Assembly (NCBI GenBank): GCA_016191235.1
Contig: JACPOZ010000006.1
Coordinates: 1 to 64,000, forward strand
Length of the DNA: 64,000 bases
Source: Gammaproteobacteria bacterium
GTDB taxonomy: Bacteria > Pseudomonadota > Gammaproteobacteria > Ga0077554 > Ga007554
Reading direction: 5' to 3'
Shown here: positions 1 to 12,749 of the stretch, piece by piece
Layout of the letters: every line of letters begins with the position of its first letter
How positions within the stretch are numbered: position 1 is the stretch's first letter
Notes under the pieces: generated by a model
What the model saw: the letters and a program-made list of their open reading frames with translations, nothing else
Told to the model about the DNA's origin: nothing
Databases searched by the model: none
Program-made: the position numbers and the translations under genes

Positions 1-6
1 CAAGCC

Positions 7-1292
7 TTGTGGCATCAGGCAAAATGCATCCTGAACCTGTTGCAGAAAATGGGAGGTTTTTTCAATGGCTATTTCACGCAAACCCAAACGGATTCTCGAC
101 GCATACCGATTCCCCTGTTTTCGCCCGCTGGAAAAGATACGCGGCATCTTTGGCGACTCCAAAGCACGGATCATCACGCTCGTTCGGCGCTCAAAAAAAC
201 GGCCTGCAACAGTTGCGGAAGAACGCGCTCTGGCTGGTACGACAAGAAGCTTCGGCAAGTTCGCGACCTCTCCTGTGGCGACACACGTATCTATCTGGAA
301 ATCGAAATTCGACGGGTGCTTTGTCGGCACTGCGGGAAAGTGAAACGCGAACGACTCGACTTTCTCGCCGACACCCCACTCTATACCAAGCGGTTTGCTT
401 GGTATGTAGGCAGACGGTGTCGCGCCAGCACGGTGTCGGACATTGCCCGCGAATTGCTTCTGGACTGGCACACCGTCAAGGAACTGGACAAGCAATACAT
501 GACCGCGCAACTGGAACGCGCCGGAACGCCAGCACCCAAGGCCATTGGCATCGACGAAATATCGATTCGCAAAGGACATACCTATCGCATTGTAGTCAGC
601 GACTTGATCCGTGGTCGTCCCATCTGGTTTGGCGGCGCCGACCGTTCGGAGGGCAGCATGCGACAGTTCTATGACTGGCTGTTCGATGCGAAAACCAAAG
701 GCATTCGTCTTGCAGTGATGGATATGTGGAAGCCCTTTCGTAACGTAACCAACGAACGCGCTCCGCAGGCGGCCATCCTGTTCGACAAATTCCACATCAT
801 GAGCCATCTCGGCGATGCCCTGGATAAAGTCAGAAAGATGGAATATGCACGTCTTCAGGGCAAGGATAGGCGCTACATTAAGGGGCAGAAATACGTACTG
901 CTTTCCAATCACGAAAATCTGACGCTGGACGGCAGACGTTCTTTGAAGGCTTTGCTGGCGGCGAACAAACGGCTGAACACGGCGTACCTGCTGAAAGAGT
1001 CGTTTGGCCAGTTGTGGGATTACAGGAGCGAAGCATGGGCGCGGCGTTTCTTCGAGAATTGGAAAGCCAGCCTGAAGTGGCAACGCCTGAAACCTTACGA
1101 GTTGTTGCCGGGATGATTGAGCGCCATTGGGATGGGATCGCAGCCTATTGCAAGCCAGAGAATAAAGTTTCACTCGGCTTTATTGAGGGACTCAACAACA
1201 AGATACGCGTCATCCAACGCCGTGCATATGGTCTGAGAGATGAAGAATATCTGCGACTAAAAATACTCACGTCTATGCTCCCGAGGCTCTAA
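7..1292 (+). pseudogene. ISL3-family transposase, split by a frameshift (ORF 7-1116 continues in another frame as 1014-1292)
   Basis: 369-aa ORF with ISL3-type zinc-finger N-terminus (CNSCGRTRSGWYDKK...CRHCGKVKRERL) and DDE-like core (AIGIDEISIRKGHTYR, AVMDMWKPFRN); the C-terminus (MIERHWDGIAAYCKPENKVSLGFIEGLNNKIRVIQRRAYGLRDEEYLRLKIL) is in another frame. Confidence 0.85.
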
Positions 1293-1308
1293 AAAACATG
1301 AAATTTAC

Positions 1309-1331
1309 CCACACGATCACGCGAAGAGCCC
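1309..1331. repeat. Probable right terminal inverted repeat of the ISL3-like element (left end outside window)
   Basis: Reverse complement begins GGCTCTTCGCGTGATCGTGTGGG, the GGCTCTTC-type end expected for ISL3 elements, ~17 bp after the transposase stop. Confidence 0.5.
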
Positions 1332-1348
1332 ATATTTTATTTGCAGGC

Positions 1349-1735
1349 TTAGAGTGTCACGAAAATATCAGAAAGCATACTCGGGCCATCTGAAGCATTG
1401 ATTGGTTTGAGGACATAACTTGTAATTCCTTGCTTGCTGCATTCCATGATTGAGTCCTTGTCGGCAACTGAAGTAAGCATTATTACTGGAATGGCCTTGT
1501 TAGTTTCCCGAATCTTTTTCAGGGTTGCTTTTCCGTCCATTATTGGCATGACAATGTCCAAGAATATCAAGTCTATCTTCTTGTTGGAGGTATCGAGTAT
1601 TTTTATCGCTTCCCGGCCATTTTCGGCTTGAATAACGTGTTCATATCCCATCGTTACCAGAACGCGCCTGAGCGATTCACGCATTATATGCGTGTCGTCA
1701 ACAATCAGTATCGTTGAATTTTTATCTAACATCAT
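1349..1735 (-). CDS. Response regulator receiver domain protein (CheY-like)
   Basis: TILIVDDTHIMRESLRRVL, LIFLDIVMPIMDG, PVIMLTS, YVLKPI receiver motifs; 128 aa, no output domain. Confidence 0.9.
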   Translation of the reverse strand: MMLDKNSTILIVDDTHIMRESLRRVLVTMGYEHVIQAENGREAIKILDTSNKKIDLIFLDIVMPIMDGKATLKKIRETNKAIPVIMLTSVADKDSIMECSKQGITSYVLKPINASDGPSMLSDIFVTL

Positions 1736-1747
1736 TCACACCGTCAT

Positions 1748-2278
1748 TTAGCTCAAAAGATAGCTGAAATAAAATCGCCCAATATTTTTTATATCGATTG
1801 GAACAGTAAAGATCTGTTTAACATCCGTCAATAAAAACTCGCTATCTTGCTTGTTAAATATATAGAGAGGTGCACTGAAGCTAATTCTGTACTTTGTATT
1901 GTTTATACTACGAGTCGCAAGCCCAATAACCGTGTTCGAGAATTCAGCCAGCGCCTCTCTGATGTCATCATTTAATACTGTAAAATTTTCAATAGTACCC
2001 AACATCTTTGAGCGCACTCGATTTCCAATCGCTATGGATGTGCTCAGATCAAAATTCATAATTATTTTTCCAGAAGCAGCAATATCACCAGAAGTTTTTG
2101 AAGATACACATACTGCAAACTCTTTAAAGACAAACACGTCAAGTGGGTCGCTATAACCTAGAAGGTCACTTGTACCATGTAAGTCAGCCATGCGGTTCAG
2201 GGCAACAATTGTTTCGTTAATTAATGGCAACAATATCGAGTTACGTATATTGTCGGGTAGTTCACCTTGTAGTTCCAT
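1748..2278 (-). CDS. CheX-like chemotaxis phosphatase-type protein
   Basis: 176 aa with CheC/CheX-like layout (LSTSIAIGNRVRSKMLG ... NDDIREALAEFSNTVIGLATRSI); paired with the adjacent receiver gene. Confidence 0.6.
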   Translation of the reverse strand: MELQGELPDNIRNSILLPLINETIVALNRMADLHGTSDLLGYSDPLDVFVFKEFAVCVSSKTSGDIAASGKIIMNFDLSTSIAIGNRVRSKMLGTIENFTVLNDDIREALAEFSNTVIGLATRSINNTKYRISFSAPLYIFNKQDSEFLLTDVKQIFTVPIDIKNIGRFYFSYLLS

Positions 2279-2368
2279 GTATTTAGATGTTCTGCAGTTA
2301 TGGTTTACAGGTATAGGATCGGCATTAATGGGAATATACTTAACCCTACCTCAACATAAAAATCGATC

Positions 2369-3289
2369 ATGACCCTCACCGAACTCCGCTACATCGTCGC
2401 CGTCGCCCGTGAGCGCCATTTTGGGCGCGCGGCGGAGGCGTGTTTTGTCAGCCAGCCTACGTTAAGCGTGGCGGTGCGCAAGCTGGAGGATGAGCTGGGC
2501 GTGGTGCTGTTCGAGCGCGGCCCAAGTGAAGTAACGGTGACGCCGGCAGGAGAACGCGTCATCGCACAGGCGATGCGCGTGCTGGACGAGGCGCGCACGC
2601 TCAAAGAGCTTGCCAGACAGGGGGAGGATCCGCTATCCGTCCCAATGCGCCTGGGCGCGATCTACACCATCGCACCTTATCTATTGCCCCACCTGATTCC
2701 GGTGCTGCATAAACGTGCACCGCACATGCCGCTGCTGATCGAGGAAAATTATACCGGCACACTGACCGGACGCCTGCAGCAGGGCGAACTGGATGTGATC
2801 GTGATCTCGCTGCCCTTTGAGGTGCCCGGCATTATCACCCAGCCGCTGTACGACGAAGATTTTGTGGTGGTGTTGCCCGCTGGGCACCCGCTGGCGAAAA
2901 AAACCGCCGTCAAGCCGGCGGACATCGCCGATGAGACGGTATTACTGCTGGGCGCAGGTCATTGTTTCCGTGACCAGGTGCTGAGTGCTTGTCCGGCCTG
3001 CCATCGCGGCAGCGCCGTACCCGGCAGCCTGCAAAAGACACTGGAGGGCAGCTCGCTGGAGACTATCCGACTGATGGTAGCTTCCGGTGCGGGGATCACG
3101 GTGCTGCCGGGCACTTCGGTAAGCATACGGCACAACAAACTGCTTGCTGTGCGCCCCTTTGTTAAACCCGTCCCCACCCGCAGAGTAGCGCTGGCCTGGC
3201 GTAAGAGCTTCACCCGGCCCGAAGCGATTCAAGCCATCCGGCAGGCTATCCTTTCCTCGGATCTGCCAGGCATACGCCCTATTATATGA
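2369..3289 (+). CDS. oxyR: LysR-family hydrogen peroxide sensor regulator OxyR
   Basis: MTLTELRYIVAVARERHFGRAAEACFVSQPTLSVAVRKLEDELGV; regulatory-cysteine motif GHCFRDQVLSACPACHRG. Confidence 0.88.
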   Translation: MTLTELRYIVAVARERHFGRAAEACFVSQPTLSVAVRKLEDELGVVLFERGPSEVTVTPAGERVIAQAMRVLDEARTLKELARQGEDPLSVPMRLGAIYTIAPYLLPHLIPVLHKRAPHMPLLIEENYTGTLTGRLQQGELDVIVISLPFEVPGIITQPLYDEDFVVVLPAGHPLAKKTAVKPADIADETVLLLGAGHCFRDQVLSACPACHRGSAVPGSLQKTLEGSSLETIRLMVASGAGITVLPGTSVSIRHNKLLAVRPFVKPVPTRRVALAWRKSFTRPEAIQAIRQAILSSDLPGIRPII

Positions 3290-3420
3290 TAGTAATAAAC
3301 TATCAATATAATAATAACGATTAATTAGATTAATTACTCTTGTGCGTCTAATATGCATCTTACGTGGTTACGGCCACATCAATGTGAGATGTCACACCCT
3401 TGGATACACAGGAGAAAATC

Positions 3421-3894
3421 ATGAAACACGACGGTTCGGTAACCATCCAGAATCTTGAAGCGGCCTTCGCCGGCGAGTCGATGGCATATATCAAATATAT
3501 GTACTTCGCCAAAATCTGCCGTGCGCAGGGAGACGAGGAAACCGCCAAGGTCTTTGAAGATACGGCGGCGCAGGAGGTGCAGCATGCCTTCGGCCACCTT
3601 GATTTGCTTTACCCTAAGGACCGGATGGATGCCGCACGCTGCCTGGATATGGCAATTGCCGGGGAAACCTACGAGTACACCGAGTTGTACCCCAAGTTCC
3701 GGCACTTGGCGGTGCAGGAAAACAACGAGGCGGCGGTGCGTGAATTCGACGAACAAATCGCCGAGTCCGTCGAACATGCGCAACGCTTTCAAGCGACGCT
3801 GGAAAAAGCCGCCAAACGGTTTGCCGCCTTGGCCAAGGTTGAGGAGCGTCACGCCAACCACTATCGTGCGACACTCGCCAAAGTGCGCGGTTAA
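3421..3894 (+). CDS. Rubrerythrin (diiron domain only)
   Basis: Ferritin-like EXXY/EXXH motifs (AFAGESMAYIKYMYFAKICRAQGDEETAKVFEDTAAQEVQHAFGHLDLL ... KVEERHANHY); no fused rubredoxin domain. Confidence 0.9.
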   Translation: MKHDGSVTIQNLEAAFAGESMAYIKYMYFAKICRAQGDEETAKVFEDTAAQEVQHAFGHLDLLYPKDRMDAARCLDMAIAGETYEYTELYPKFRHLAVQENNEAAVREFDEQIAESVEHAQRFQATLEKAAKRFAALAKVEERHANHYRATLAKVRG

Positions 3895-3927
3895 GTTGCT
3901 CATTTAAGAATGATTAAGAGGAAAGAG

Positions 3928-4101
3928 ATGATGAAAAAATGGCAATGTGTAGTCTGTGGCCTGATCTATGATGAAAGCGCCGGAATGCCTGCGGAAGGCA
4001 TCGCTCCGGGTACGCGCTGGGCGGACATCCCCGATAACTGGGCCTGCCCGGATTGCGGGGTAGCAAAAAGCGATTTCGAGATGGTCGAAATCGCGGCATA
4101 A
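3928..4101 (+). CDS. Rubredoxin
   Basis: [13 protein letters not shown] ... [30 protein letters not shown]: two CxxC knuckles. Confidence 0.95.
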   Translation: MMKKWQCVVCGLIYDESAGMPAEGIAPGTRWADIPDNWACPDCGVAKSDFEMVEIAA

Positions 4102-4110
4102 TCCTATAAA

Positions 4111-4195
4111 AAGGCGGTTAGCCACAAAGGACACAGACATAATGCAGGTTCTGCGTGTTTTCCTCTGTGTTCCCTGTGTCTCTGTGGCTTTTTAT
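4111..4195. repeat. Imperfect palindrome of the GCCACA(R)AGGACACAG type
   Basis: AGCCACAAAGGACACAGA ... TCTGTGTTCCCTGTGTCTCTGTGGCT forms a hairpin between rubredoxin and the reductase; related text (ACACGGAGAACACAGAGGAAAA) near 44415. Confidence 0.5.
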
Positions 4196-4229
4196 TCGGT
4201 TTACCTACATCATCACTCCTGGAGATCCC

Positions 4230-5375
4230 ATGAACCCCATCATCATCGTCGGCAGCGGTCTTTCGGGTTACACCCTGGCCCGCGAATTCCGCAAAATCGA
4301 CAAAGAAACGCCATTGCGGATCATCACGGCGGATGACGGGCGCGTTTATTCCAAGCCTATGCTTTCCAATGCCTTGAGCAACGGCCGGACACCGGATCAG
4401 CTGGCCACGGCTGACGCCACACAAATGGCGGCCCAATTGAATGCGGTGATCCAGACACATAGCTGGGTGAACGCCATCGACACGGCGCGTCACATCATTT
4501 CCGTGGATGGCCAGGAGCTGGAATACGCCAAGCTCGTGCTTGCGCTGGGTGCCGAGGTGATCAAACCCGCATTGAAGGGCGATGCCGCTGATGCCGTGAT
4601 GTCGGTGAATGACCTGGGCGACTACACGCGTTTTCGTGCTGTCATTACCGACGCCAAGCATGTCGCTATCATCGGCGCGGGGCTGATCGGCTGTGAGTTC
4701 GCCAACGACCTGCGCAGTGCAGGTATCGCCGTGGATGTCATCAGCACCGGCAACGCACCTCTCAATCGCCTGCTGCCCGAGGCGGCCGGGCATGCATTGC
4801 AGAGGGGTCTGGCGCATATCGGGGTCAACTGGCACATCGACAAGGCTGTTACGGCGGTAGACCACCGTGGTGCTCAGGGCTACCGCCTTACACTCTCTGA
4901 TGGCTCAAGCGTCGAGGCAGATGCGGTGTTGTCCTGCGTGGGCCTGCGTCCGCGTACCGCGCTGGCCAGTGCTGCGGGTATACACACAGCGCGCGGCATC
5001 GCGGTGGACCGCTTTCTTGCCACCAGCGCGCCTGATGTTTATGCCATGGGTGATTGCGCCGAGGTAGAAGGCCTGGTGCTGTTCTACGTCATGCCTCTGA
5101 TGAACGCCGCACGCGCCCTGGCGAAAACCTTGGCAGGCGCGCCTACCCCGGTCGGCTACCCGCCCATGCCGGTGGTTGTGAAAACACCGGCACATCCCGT
5201 AGTCGTTTCCCCGCCGTCACCCGGCGTTATGGGCGCATGGAAGATCGAGGTATTGGAAGCTGGCGTGCGCGCGCTATTTTTCGATGCCGACAACAAACTG
5301 CGCGGCTTTGCCTTGACTGGCACAGCGGTGAGTGAAAAAAATGCGCTGGTCAAGGAGTTGCCAGCGCTGCTTTAA
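4230..5375 (+). CDS. FAD/NAD(P)-dependent oxidoreductase, rubredoxin reductase type
   Basis: IIIVGSGLSGYTLAREFR (FAD GxGxxG), VAIIGAGLIGCEFANDL (NAD), DVYAMGDCAEVEG; directly downstream of rubredoxin. Confidence 0.85.
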   Translation: MNPIIIVGSGLSGYTLAREFRKIDKETPLRIITADDGRVYSKPMLSNALSNGRTPDQLATADATQMAAQLNAVIQTHSWVNAIDTARHIISVDGQELEYAKLVLALGAEVIKPALKGDAADAVMSVNDLGDYTRFRAVITDAKHVAIIGAGLIGCEFANDLRSAGIAVDVISTGNAPLNRLLPEAAGHALQRGLAHIGVNWHIDKAVTAVDHRGAQGYRLTLSDGSSVEADAVLSCVGLRPRTALASAAGIHTARGIAVDRFLATSAPDVYAMGDCAEVEGLVLFYVMPLMNAARALAKTLAGAPTPVGYPPMPVVVKTPAHPVVVSPPSPGVMGAWKIEVLEAGVRALFFDADNKLRGFALTGTAVSEKNALVKELPALL

Positions 5376-5392
5376 AATTGCTTTTTGTAGGA

Positions 5393-7837
<2,445 letters not shown>

Positions 7838-7885
7838 CTATACCTGGAAGCGTATTGTAACATATTGTTACTGTGTAGAATCCTG

Positions 7886-8968
7886 TCAAAAAGTCCGTTC
7901 CGTCACTACGCCGTGTTCCACGTGGAACATCTTCCTCCCGGCTATTTCCGGCACATGGATCAATTCTCTATCCGTGGTCGTTACCATTATCTGTGCGTCA
8001 AGCTCACAGAGTAGATCTATCAATTTTCTTCGGTGTTGTGTATCCAACTCGGCAGGCAGATCATCCACCAAAATAATGCACTGGCGTTGTGCGCGAACTT
8101 TTAGAAGCGCGGCCTGCGCTAGATACATTGCGCATATCAGTAATTTTTGCTGCCCCCCCGAGGTGTATTCCTGCGCAGGCTTGCCGGCAACCTCAATCAT
8201 AACGTCGGCGCGGTGCGGACCCCTGCTGGTATAGCCAAGCGATCGGTCTTTTTCCAGCGAACGCGCCAGCACCTCACGATATTCGGCATCCTGAGCCCAA
8301 CCGCGCAAATAACGCAGCGACACCCCTTCAAGAGGAAGCAGCTTTTCCACAAACCCAACGAACAACGGCAAGTAATCACGCAGGTATTCACGCCTGAGTG
8401 AATCTATTCGGCTTGCGCTTTCCTGCAACTCCATACTCCACACATCTTCCGGCATGGAACGGCCAGAACAGCGCAACGATGCATTCCTTTGTTTAAGGGC
8501 GCGGCAATAGCGCGCCCAGACAGGCATAAAGGCATGTTCCACGTGGAACACACCCCAGTCCATAAAGCGGCGGCGCTGCCGTGGACCCAGGGTTAGTATT
8601 TTGTGGCTGTCGGGGTTAATTAGAAGAAGCGGTAGATGAGTGACGAGATCCGAGGTGCGCTCCAGCGTCTGCCCCGCCGCACGCATGCGCATCTTTTCCG
8701 CCATATATTCAATGCCCAGCGGAATACGCTGCTCAGCACTAATGTTCACCTGACCAACTACAGTAAAACCGTCTGCGCCCTTGCTGATAACATTCTGGAT
8801 ATGAGAGGAACGAAAAGAACGCGCCCGCCCCAGCAGGTAAATAGCCTCCAAAAGACTTGTTTTACCGCTGGCGTTAACGCCATGAATAATATTCAGGCAC
8901 GGGGCAGGTTCGATATGGGTCTCGGCAAGATTCCGGACGTTTTTGATATAAAGGGAGGCCAGGCTCAT
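7886..8968 (-). CDS. recF: DNA replication and repair protein RecF
   Basis: NIIHGVNASGKTSLLEAIYLLGRARSFRS (Walker A); TSGGQQKLLICAMYLAQ; dnaN-recF-gyrB synteny. Confidence 0.96.
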   Translation of the reverse strand: MSLASLYIKNVRNLAETHIEPAPCLNIIHGVNASGKTSLLEAIYLLGRARSFRSSHIQNVISKGADGFTVVGQVNISAEQRIPLGIEYMAEKMRMRAAGQTLERTSDLVTHLPLLLINPDSHKILTLGPRQRRRFMDWGVFHVEHAFMPVWARYCRALKQRNASLRCSGRSMPEDVWSMELQESASRIDSLRREYLRDYLPLFVGFVEKLLPLEGVSLRYLRGWAQDAEYREVLARSLEKDRSLGYTSRGPHRADVMIEVAGKPAQEYTSGGQQKLLICAMYLAQAALLKVRAQRQCIILVDDLPAELDTQHRRKLIDLLCELDAQIMVTTTDRELIHVPEIAGRKMFHVEHGVVTERTF

Positions 8969-9021
8969 TAAAAATAATCTAGCCTGAATGTTCCAAGCTG
9001 AAAATAAGCATTATCCGGGTA

Positions 9022-10122
9022 TTACAGCCGCATCGGCATCACAACGTACTTGCAGTGCTCCATGCCGACACCTTGTATCAAACAACAGCTATTGGCATCC
9101 GAAAGCACCAGCTGCGCCTGCGCTCCGGTAACGGCAGAAAGCGCGTCTATCACGTAACTTACGTTAAAGCCAATTTCCAGGGTATCGCCCTGATAGTCGA
9201 CAGCGACTTCTTCTTCCGCTTCTTCCTGCTCCGGGTTGTGGGCAAAGATGCGCAGGCTACCTTTCGCCAACTGGAAGCGCACGCTACGGTGTTTTTCATT
9301 GGAAAGAATCGAAGCACGCACCAACGCCTGTTTGAGCGTTTCCTTGTCACTGATGACGAGTTTGTCGCCGCCCTGCGGTACAACGCGCTGATAGTCGGGG
9401 AAGCGTCCATCGATCAGTTTGGAGGTAAAGCTTATCTCCGGTGTTGAAAGCTGGATATGGTTGGCGCCAAGTTGGACCTGGATCATCCGATCCGAATCCT
9501 CAAGCAACCGCGACAGTTCTTGTATACCCTTCCTCGGTATAATGATCTGTTGGATTTCTGAGACTTTTATATCGACATCGGCATCACACAGTGCGAGTCG
9601 GTGGCCGTCGGTAGCGACCGTGCGCAACCTGCCATCGGCAATCTCCAACAACAGCCCATTCAGGTAATAGCGAATATCCTGTTGCGCCATCGCAAAGCCT
9701 GTCCGGTCAATGAGATTTTTCAAGACATTTTGTGCAACGGAAAAACTGATCACTTCACTGAATGAACCGATATTCGGAAATTCGGCTGCAGGTAGTGTAG
9801 ACAGGGTAAAACGGCTCTTGCCGGAACGGATCACTGTACGCTCACCTTCTACCGTGAGTTCCACTTGGGCCTGTTCGGGCAAGGCGCGGCAGATATCCAG
9901 GAACTTACGTGCAGGCAAGGTAGTTTCACCAGCCTCGGAACCGTCGAATTGAGTACGTGCCGTCATCTCGATTTCGAGATCTGTCGCCGTAAGAGACAAC
10001 CCCTCCCTATCAGCCTTGAGCAGCACGTTGGACAGAATGGGTAAGGTCTGCCTGCGTTCCACAACACCACAGACCAATTGAAGCGGTTTCAACAAGTTTT
10101 CGCGCTGTATTGTGAGTTTCAT
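9022..10122 (-). CDS. dnaN: DNA polymerase III beta subunit (sliding clamp)
   Basis: MKLTIQRENLLKPLQLVCGVVERRQTLPILSNVLL; C-terminus EHCKYVVMPMRL. Confidence 0.98.
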   Translation of the reverse strand: MKLTIQRENLLKPLQLVCGVVERRQTLPILSNVLLKADREGLSLTATDLEIEMTARTQFDGSEAGETTLPARKFLDICRALPEQAQVELTVEGERTVIRSGKSRFTLSTLPAAEFPNIGSFSEVISFSVAQNVLKNLIDRTGFAMAQQDIRYYLNGLLLEIADGRLRTVATDGHRLALCDADVDIKVSEIQQIIIPRKGIQELSRLLEDSDRMIQVQLGANHIQLSTPEISFTSKLIDGRFPDYQRVVPQGGDKLVISDKETLKQALVRASILSNEKHRSVRFQLAKGSLRIFAHNPEQEEAEEEVAVDYQGDTLEIGFNVSYVIDALSAVTGAQAQLVLSDANSCCLIQGVGMEHCKYVVMPMRL

Positions 10123-10330
10123 AATATTACCTAAATATTTAAAATTATTATTATAGTTATAATGCCCTGTAAAACCCTGTATATCTATAAAAAAACATTT
10201 AAAAATATAGCGTTATATGATTTATAAGGAGGCTCAAAACTGTATCTGAAAGCCCACCTGATCCTGTTGATGTTTTGTGGATAATTTTATTTTTTTAAAA
10301 ATTACTAAAGTTACCCACAGATTATAAACA
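10123..10330. promoter_or_regulatory. AT-rich dnaA-dnaN spacer with DnaA boxes
   Basis: Perfect consensus box TGTGGATAA at 10276-10284 (reverse of TTATCCACA) and one-mismatch TTACCCACA at 10311-10319. Confidence 0.55.
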
Positions 10331-11695
10331 TCAATTAGTCAGGGTTCTCAACAGGTTCGAATAGTCCTGGTTAATGTGGTTATCGCTCTCTTTCAACTCT
10401 ACTACTTTTCTGCACGCATGCAGCACTGTAGTGTGATCCCGTCCACCAAAGGACTTTCCTATTTCCGGCAGGCTGTGCTTGGTCAGCTCTTTGGCAAGAG
10501 CCATGGCAAGCTGGCGCGGACGAGCAACTGAACGTGTGCGCCGCTGGGAAGTAAGATCGGCGACACGGATCTTGTAGTAGTCCGCCACAGTCTTCTGGAT
10601 ATTTTCAATCGTCACCAGACGGTCCTGAACCGCCAGCAGGTCGCGTAGCGCCTCTTTGGTGAACTCAACGGTAATGGGCTTACCGGTGAAGCGTGCATTG
10701 GCAATAACGCGGCGTAGCGCCCCTTCCAGTTCGCGTACATTGGAACGAATGCGCTTTGCAATGAAGAAGGCAACCTCACTGGGTAGCTCACACTGGGTTT
10801 GTTCGGCCTTGTTCATCAGGATGGCGACGCGTGTTTCCAGCTCAGGCGGCTCGATATGTACCGTCAGGCCCCATCCGAAACGCGATTTGAGACGTTCTTC
10901 CAGGCCATTAACCTCTTTCGGATAACGGTCGCAGGTCATGATAATCTGCTTCTGTCCTTCCATCAAGTAATTGAATGTATGGAAAAATTCTTCCTGGGAA
11001 CGTTCCTTGCCGGCAAAGAACTGAATATCGTCGATAAGCAGGCCATCCACCGAGCGGTAATAGCGTTTGAAGTCGTCGATGGTGTTGTGCTGTAACGCTT
11101 TTACCATATCGACAACAAATTGTTCTGAATGCAGGTAGATAACCTTGGCATCTGGTTTGGCCTTTACCATCATGTTGCCGATGGCGTGCATCAAGTGCGT
11201 TTTGCCCAGGCCGACGCCCCCATAGATGAATAAAGGGTTATAAGCCCCGCCAGCGTTTTCCCCTACCTGCAGGGAGGCGGCATGCGCCAACTGGTTGGAC
11301 TTGCCGCTAACAAAGGTATCGAAAGTGAACTCCGGCTTCAGATTGCTGACGTGGTCCATCCCGGACGTATCTTCTTTTGTGTTGGGATGGAACCGTCTTT
11401 TGATTGAAGCGGGTTTGGCTGTCGCGGCGGCGGAAAGGGTGTTTGCCACCTTGGAACTGCCGATTTCGAGAATCAACCGGGGGGACTCGCCATCCCCTGA
11501 TTTTGTAAGTATATCGTTGATCTGGCTTGAGAATCGTTCATTAACCCAATCCAGGACAAACTGATTGGGCGCAAGAAGACGTAGCGAAGACGCATCCTCG
11601 ACCGCATGCAGTGGACGAATCCAGGTATTGAACTGTTGTGGCGTGAGCTGGCTTTCCAGCCGCTCAAGACATCGTTGCCACAAAGAAAGCTCCAC
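10331..11695 (-). CDS. dnaA: Chromosomal replication initiator DnaA
   Basis: [50 protein letters not shown]-terminal [16 protein letters not shown]. Confidence 0.98.
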   Translation of the reverse strand: MELSLWQRCLERLESQLTPQQFNTWIRPLHAVEDASSLRLLAPNQFVLDWVNERFSSQINDILTKSGDGESPRLILEIGSSKVANTLSAAATAKPASIKRRFHPNTKEDTSGMDHVSNLKPEFTFDTFVSGKSNQLAHAASLQVGENAGGAYNPLFIYGGVGLGKTHLMHAIGNMMVKAKPDAKVIYLHSEQFVVDMVKALQHNTIDDFKRYYRSVDGLLIDDIQFFAGKERSQEEFFHTFNYLMEGQKQIIMTCDRYPKEVNGLEERLKSRFGWGLTVHIEPPELETRVAILMNKAEQTQCELPSEVAFFIAKRIRSNVRELEGALRRVIANARFTGKPITVEFTKEALRDLLAVQDRLVTIENIQKTVADYYKIRVADLTSQRRTRSVARPRQLAMALAKELTKHSLPEIGKSFGGRDHTTVLHACRKVVELKESDNHINQDYSNLLRTLTN

Positions 11696-11924
11696 GGATA
11701 CAAGTCTCCAGAAAGGCGGTGATATGGGACACCAAGGACGGAAGTCTATACCTCTTGGGGAAGGTTATCCACAACCTTGCGGCAGCTTTTTTTTAACTTT
11801 TTGAAAGAAAAGAAAATTTTGTTAATTATTTGTTTTAAATAATAATTTTAAAAATTTTCAGGGAGGATTAAAGCAGAAATATTTGGCCTTTGGCTATCAG
11901 AATGTGGGCTAATGCCTGTGAGGT
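11696..11924. promoter_or_regulatory. Candidate oriC / dnaA promoter region
   Basis: Perfect DnaA box TTATCCACA at 11765-11773 next to a very AT-rich tract (~11790-11865). Confidence 0.55.
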
Positions 11925-12749
11925 TCAAAGGGGCAGCGGTATCATCCCCTGCGTCGAGATGGCTACCTTGCCTCCCGGCCCAGGGCTGCCGAAGAAGCGC
12001 AGGGCCTGTTCCAGGTCGGGGCGGCCGGGATCGCGCAGGGAAAGGCTGCCGGTGAATTGATAGGCGCCGTCGGGCTTGAGGCGCAGCAGACCCTCGGCGC
12101 GCAACGGGCTGCCGGGGCTGTCCTTGAGCACGCCTTTAATCTCCTGGCCGCTGGTCTCCAGCGTCATTACGAAATTGCCCAGCGCGGTTTTGGGTGACAT
12201 CAGGCCTGCGTTGCTCCAGGTGAGCGTGCCGTTCACCGCAGACAATTTTTTGTCCAAAAACGCGACCTCCGCCAGGACGATGTTCAGCGTGCCATCCAGG
12301 CCAGTGCCACTGATATTCAGCATATTTTCCAGCGCTGTTGCGGGTAGGCGGGTTTCAACGTCGCGCAGGTAGATGCCGCCACCCAGCGTGCGCCCGGCGA
12401 CAGCTTGGGTGTGGCGGCCCGCCTCGTCAAAGTCCAGGGCAACTTCGGTGTGCCCCAGCAGTAGCGCCCACGGACGAACATGCCAGGCCACCGACTGGAA
12501 TTGTCGCGCCCCCGTTACCGCCAGCGCCGCTTTTCCTGACCATGCCGTACCCTCAATCTCATAAAGCTGGAGTGGGGCAATCCGCTCCTTGAGCAGGGTA
12601 TAGGCACGCGCAGCGGGCATTGTGACCAGCAGAAATGCCAGATACATCAGCAGCGCGAACGCAACATAGCGCCAGCTATGGGCTATAAAAGCGCGCACTG
12701 TGCCCAGTTGAAACCCATTAAAGCGGAAGGATTTCATGTTATCCGCCAC
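11925..12749 (-). CDS. gspN: Type II secretion system protein N
   Basis: Single N-terminal TM, GspN-like body (LYEIEGTAWSGKAALAVTGARQFQSVAWHVRPWALLLGHTEVALDF); follows gspM. Confidence 0.8.
   Translation of the reverse strand: MADNMKSFRFNGFQLGTVRAFIAHSWRYVAFALLMYLAFLLVTMPAARAYTLLKERIAPLQLYEIEGTAWSGKAALAVTGARQFQSVAWHVRPWALLLGHTEVALDFDEAGRHTQAVAGRTLGGGIYLRDVETRLPATALENMLNISGTGLDGTLNIVLAEVAFLDKKLSAVNGTLTWSNAGLMSPKTALGNFVMTLETSGQEIKGVLKDSPGSPLRAEGLLRLKPDGAYQFTGSLSLRDPGRPDLEQALRFFGSPGPGGKVAISTQGMIPLPL

Noticed and set aside
4104-4865. 253-aa minus-strand ORF
   Set aside because: Antisense to rubredoxin reductase; no domain signature.
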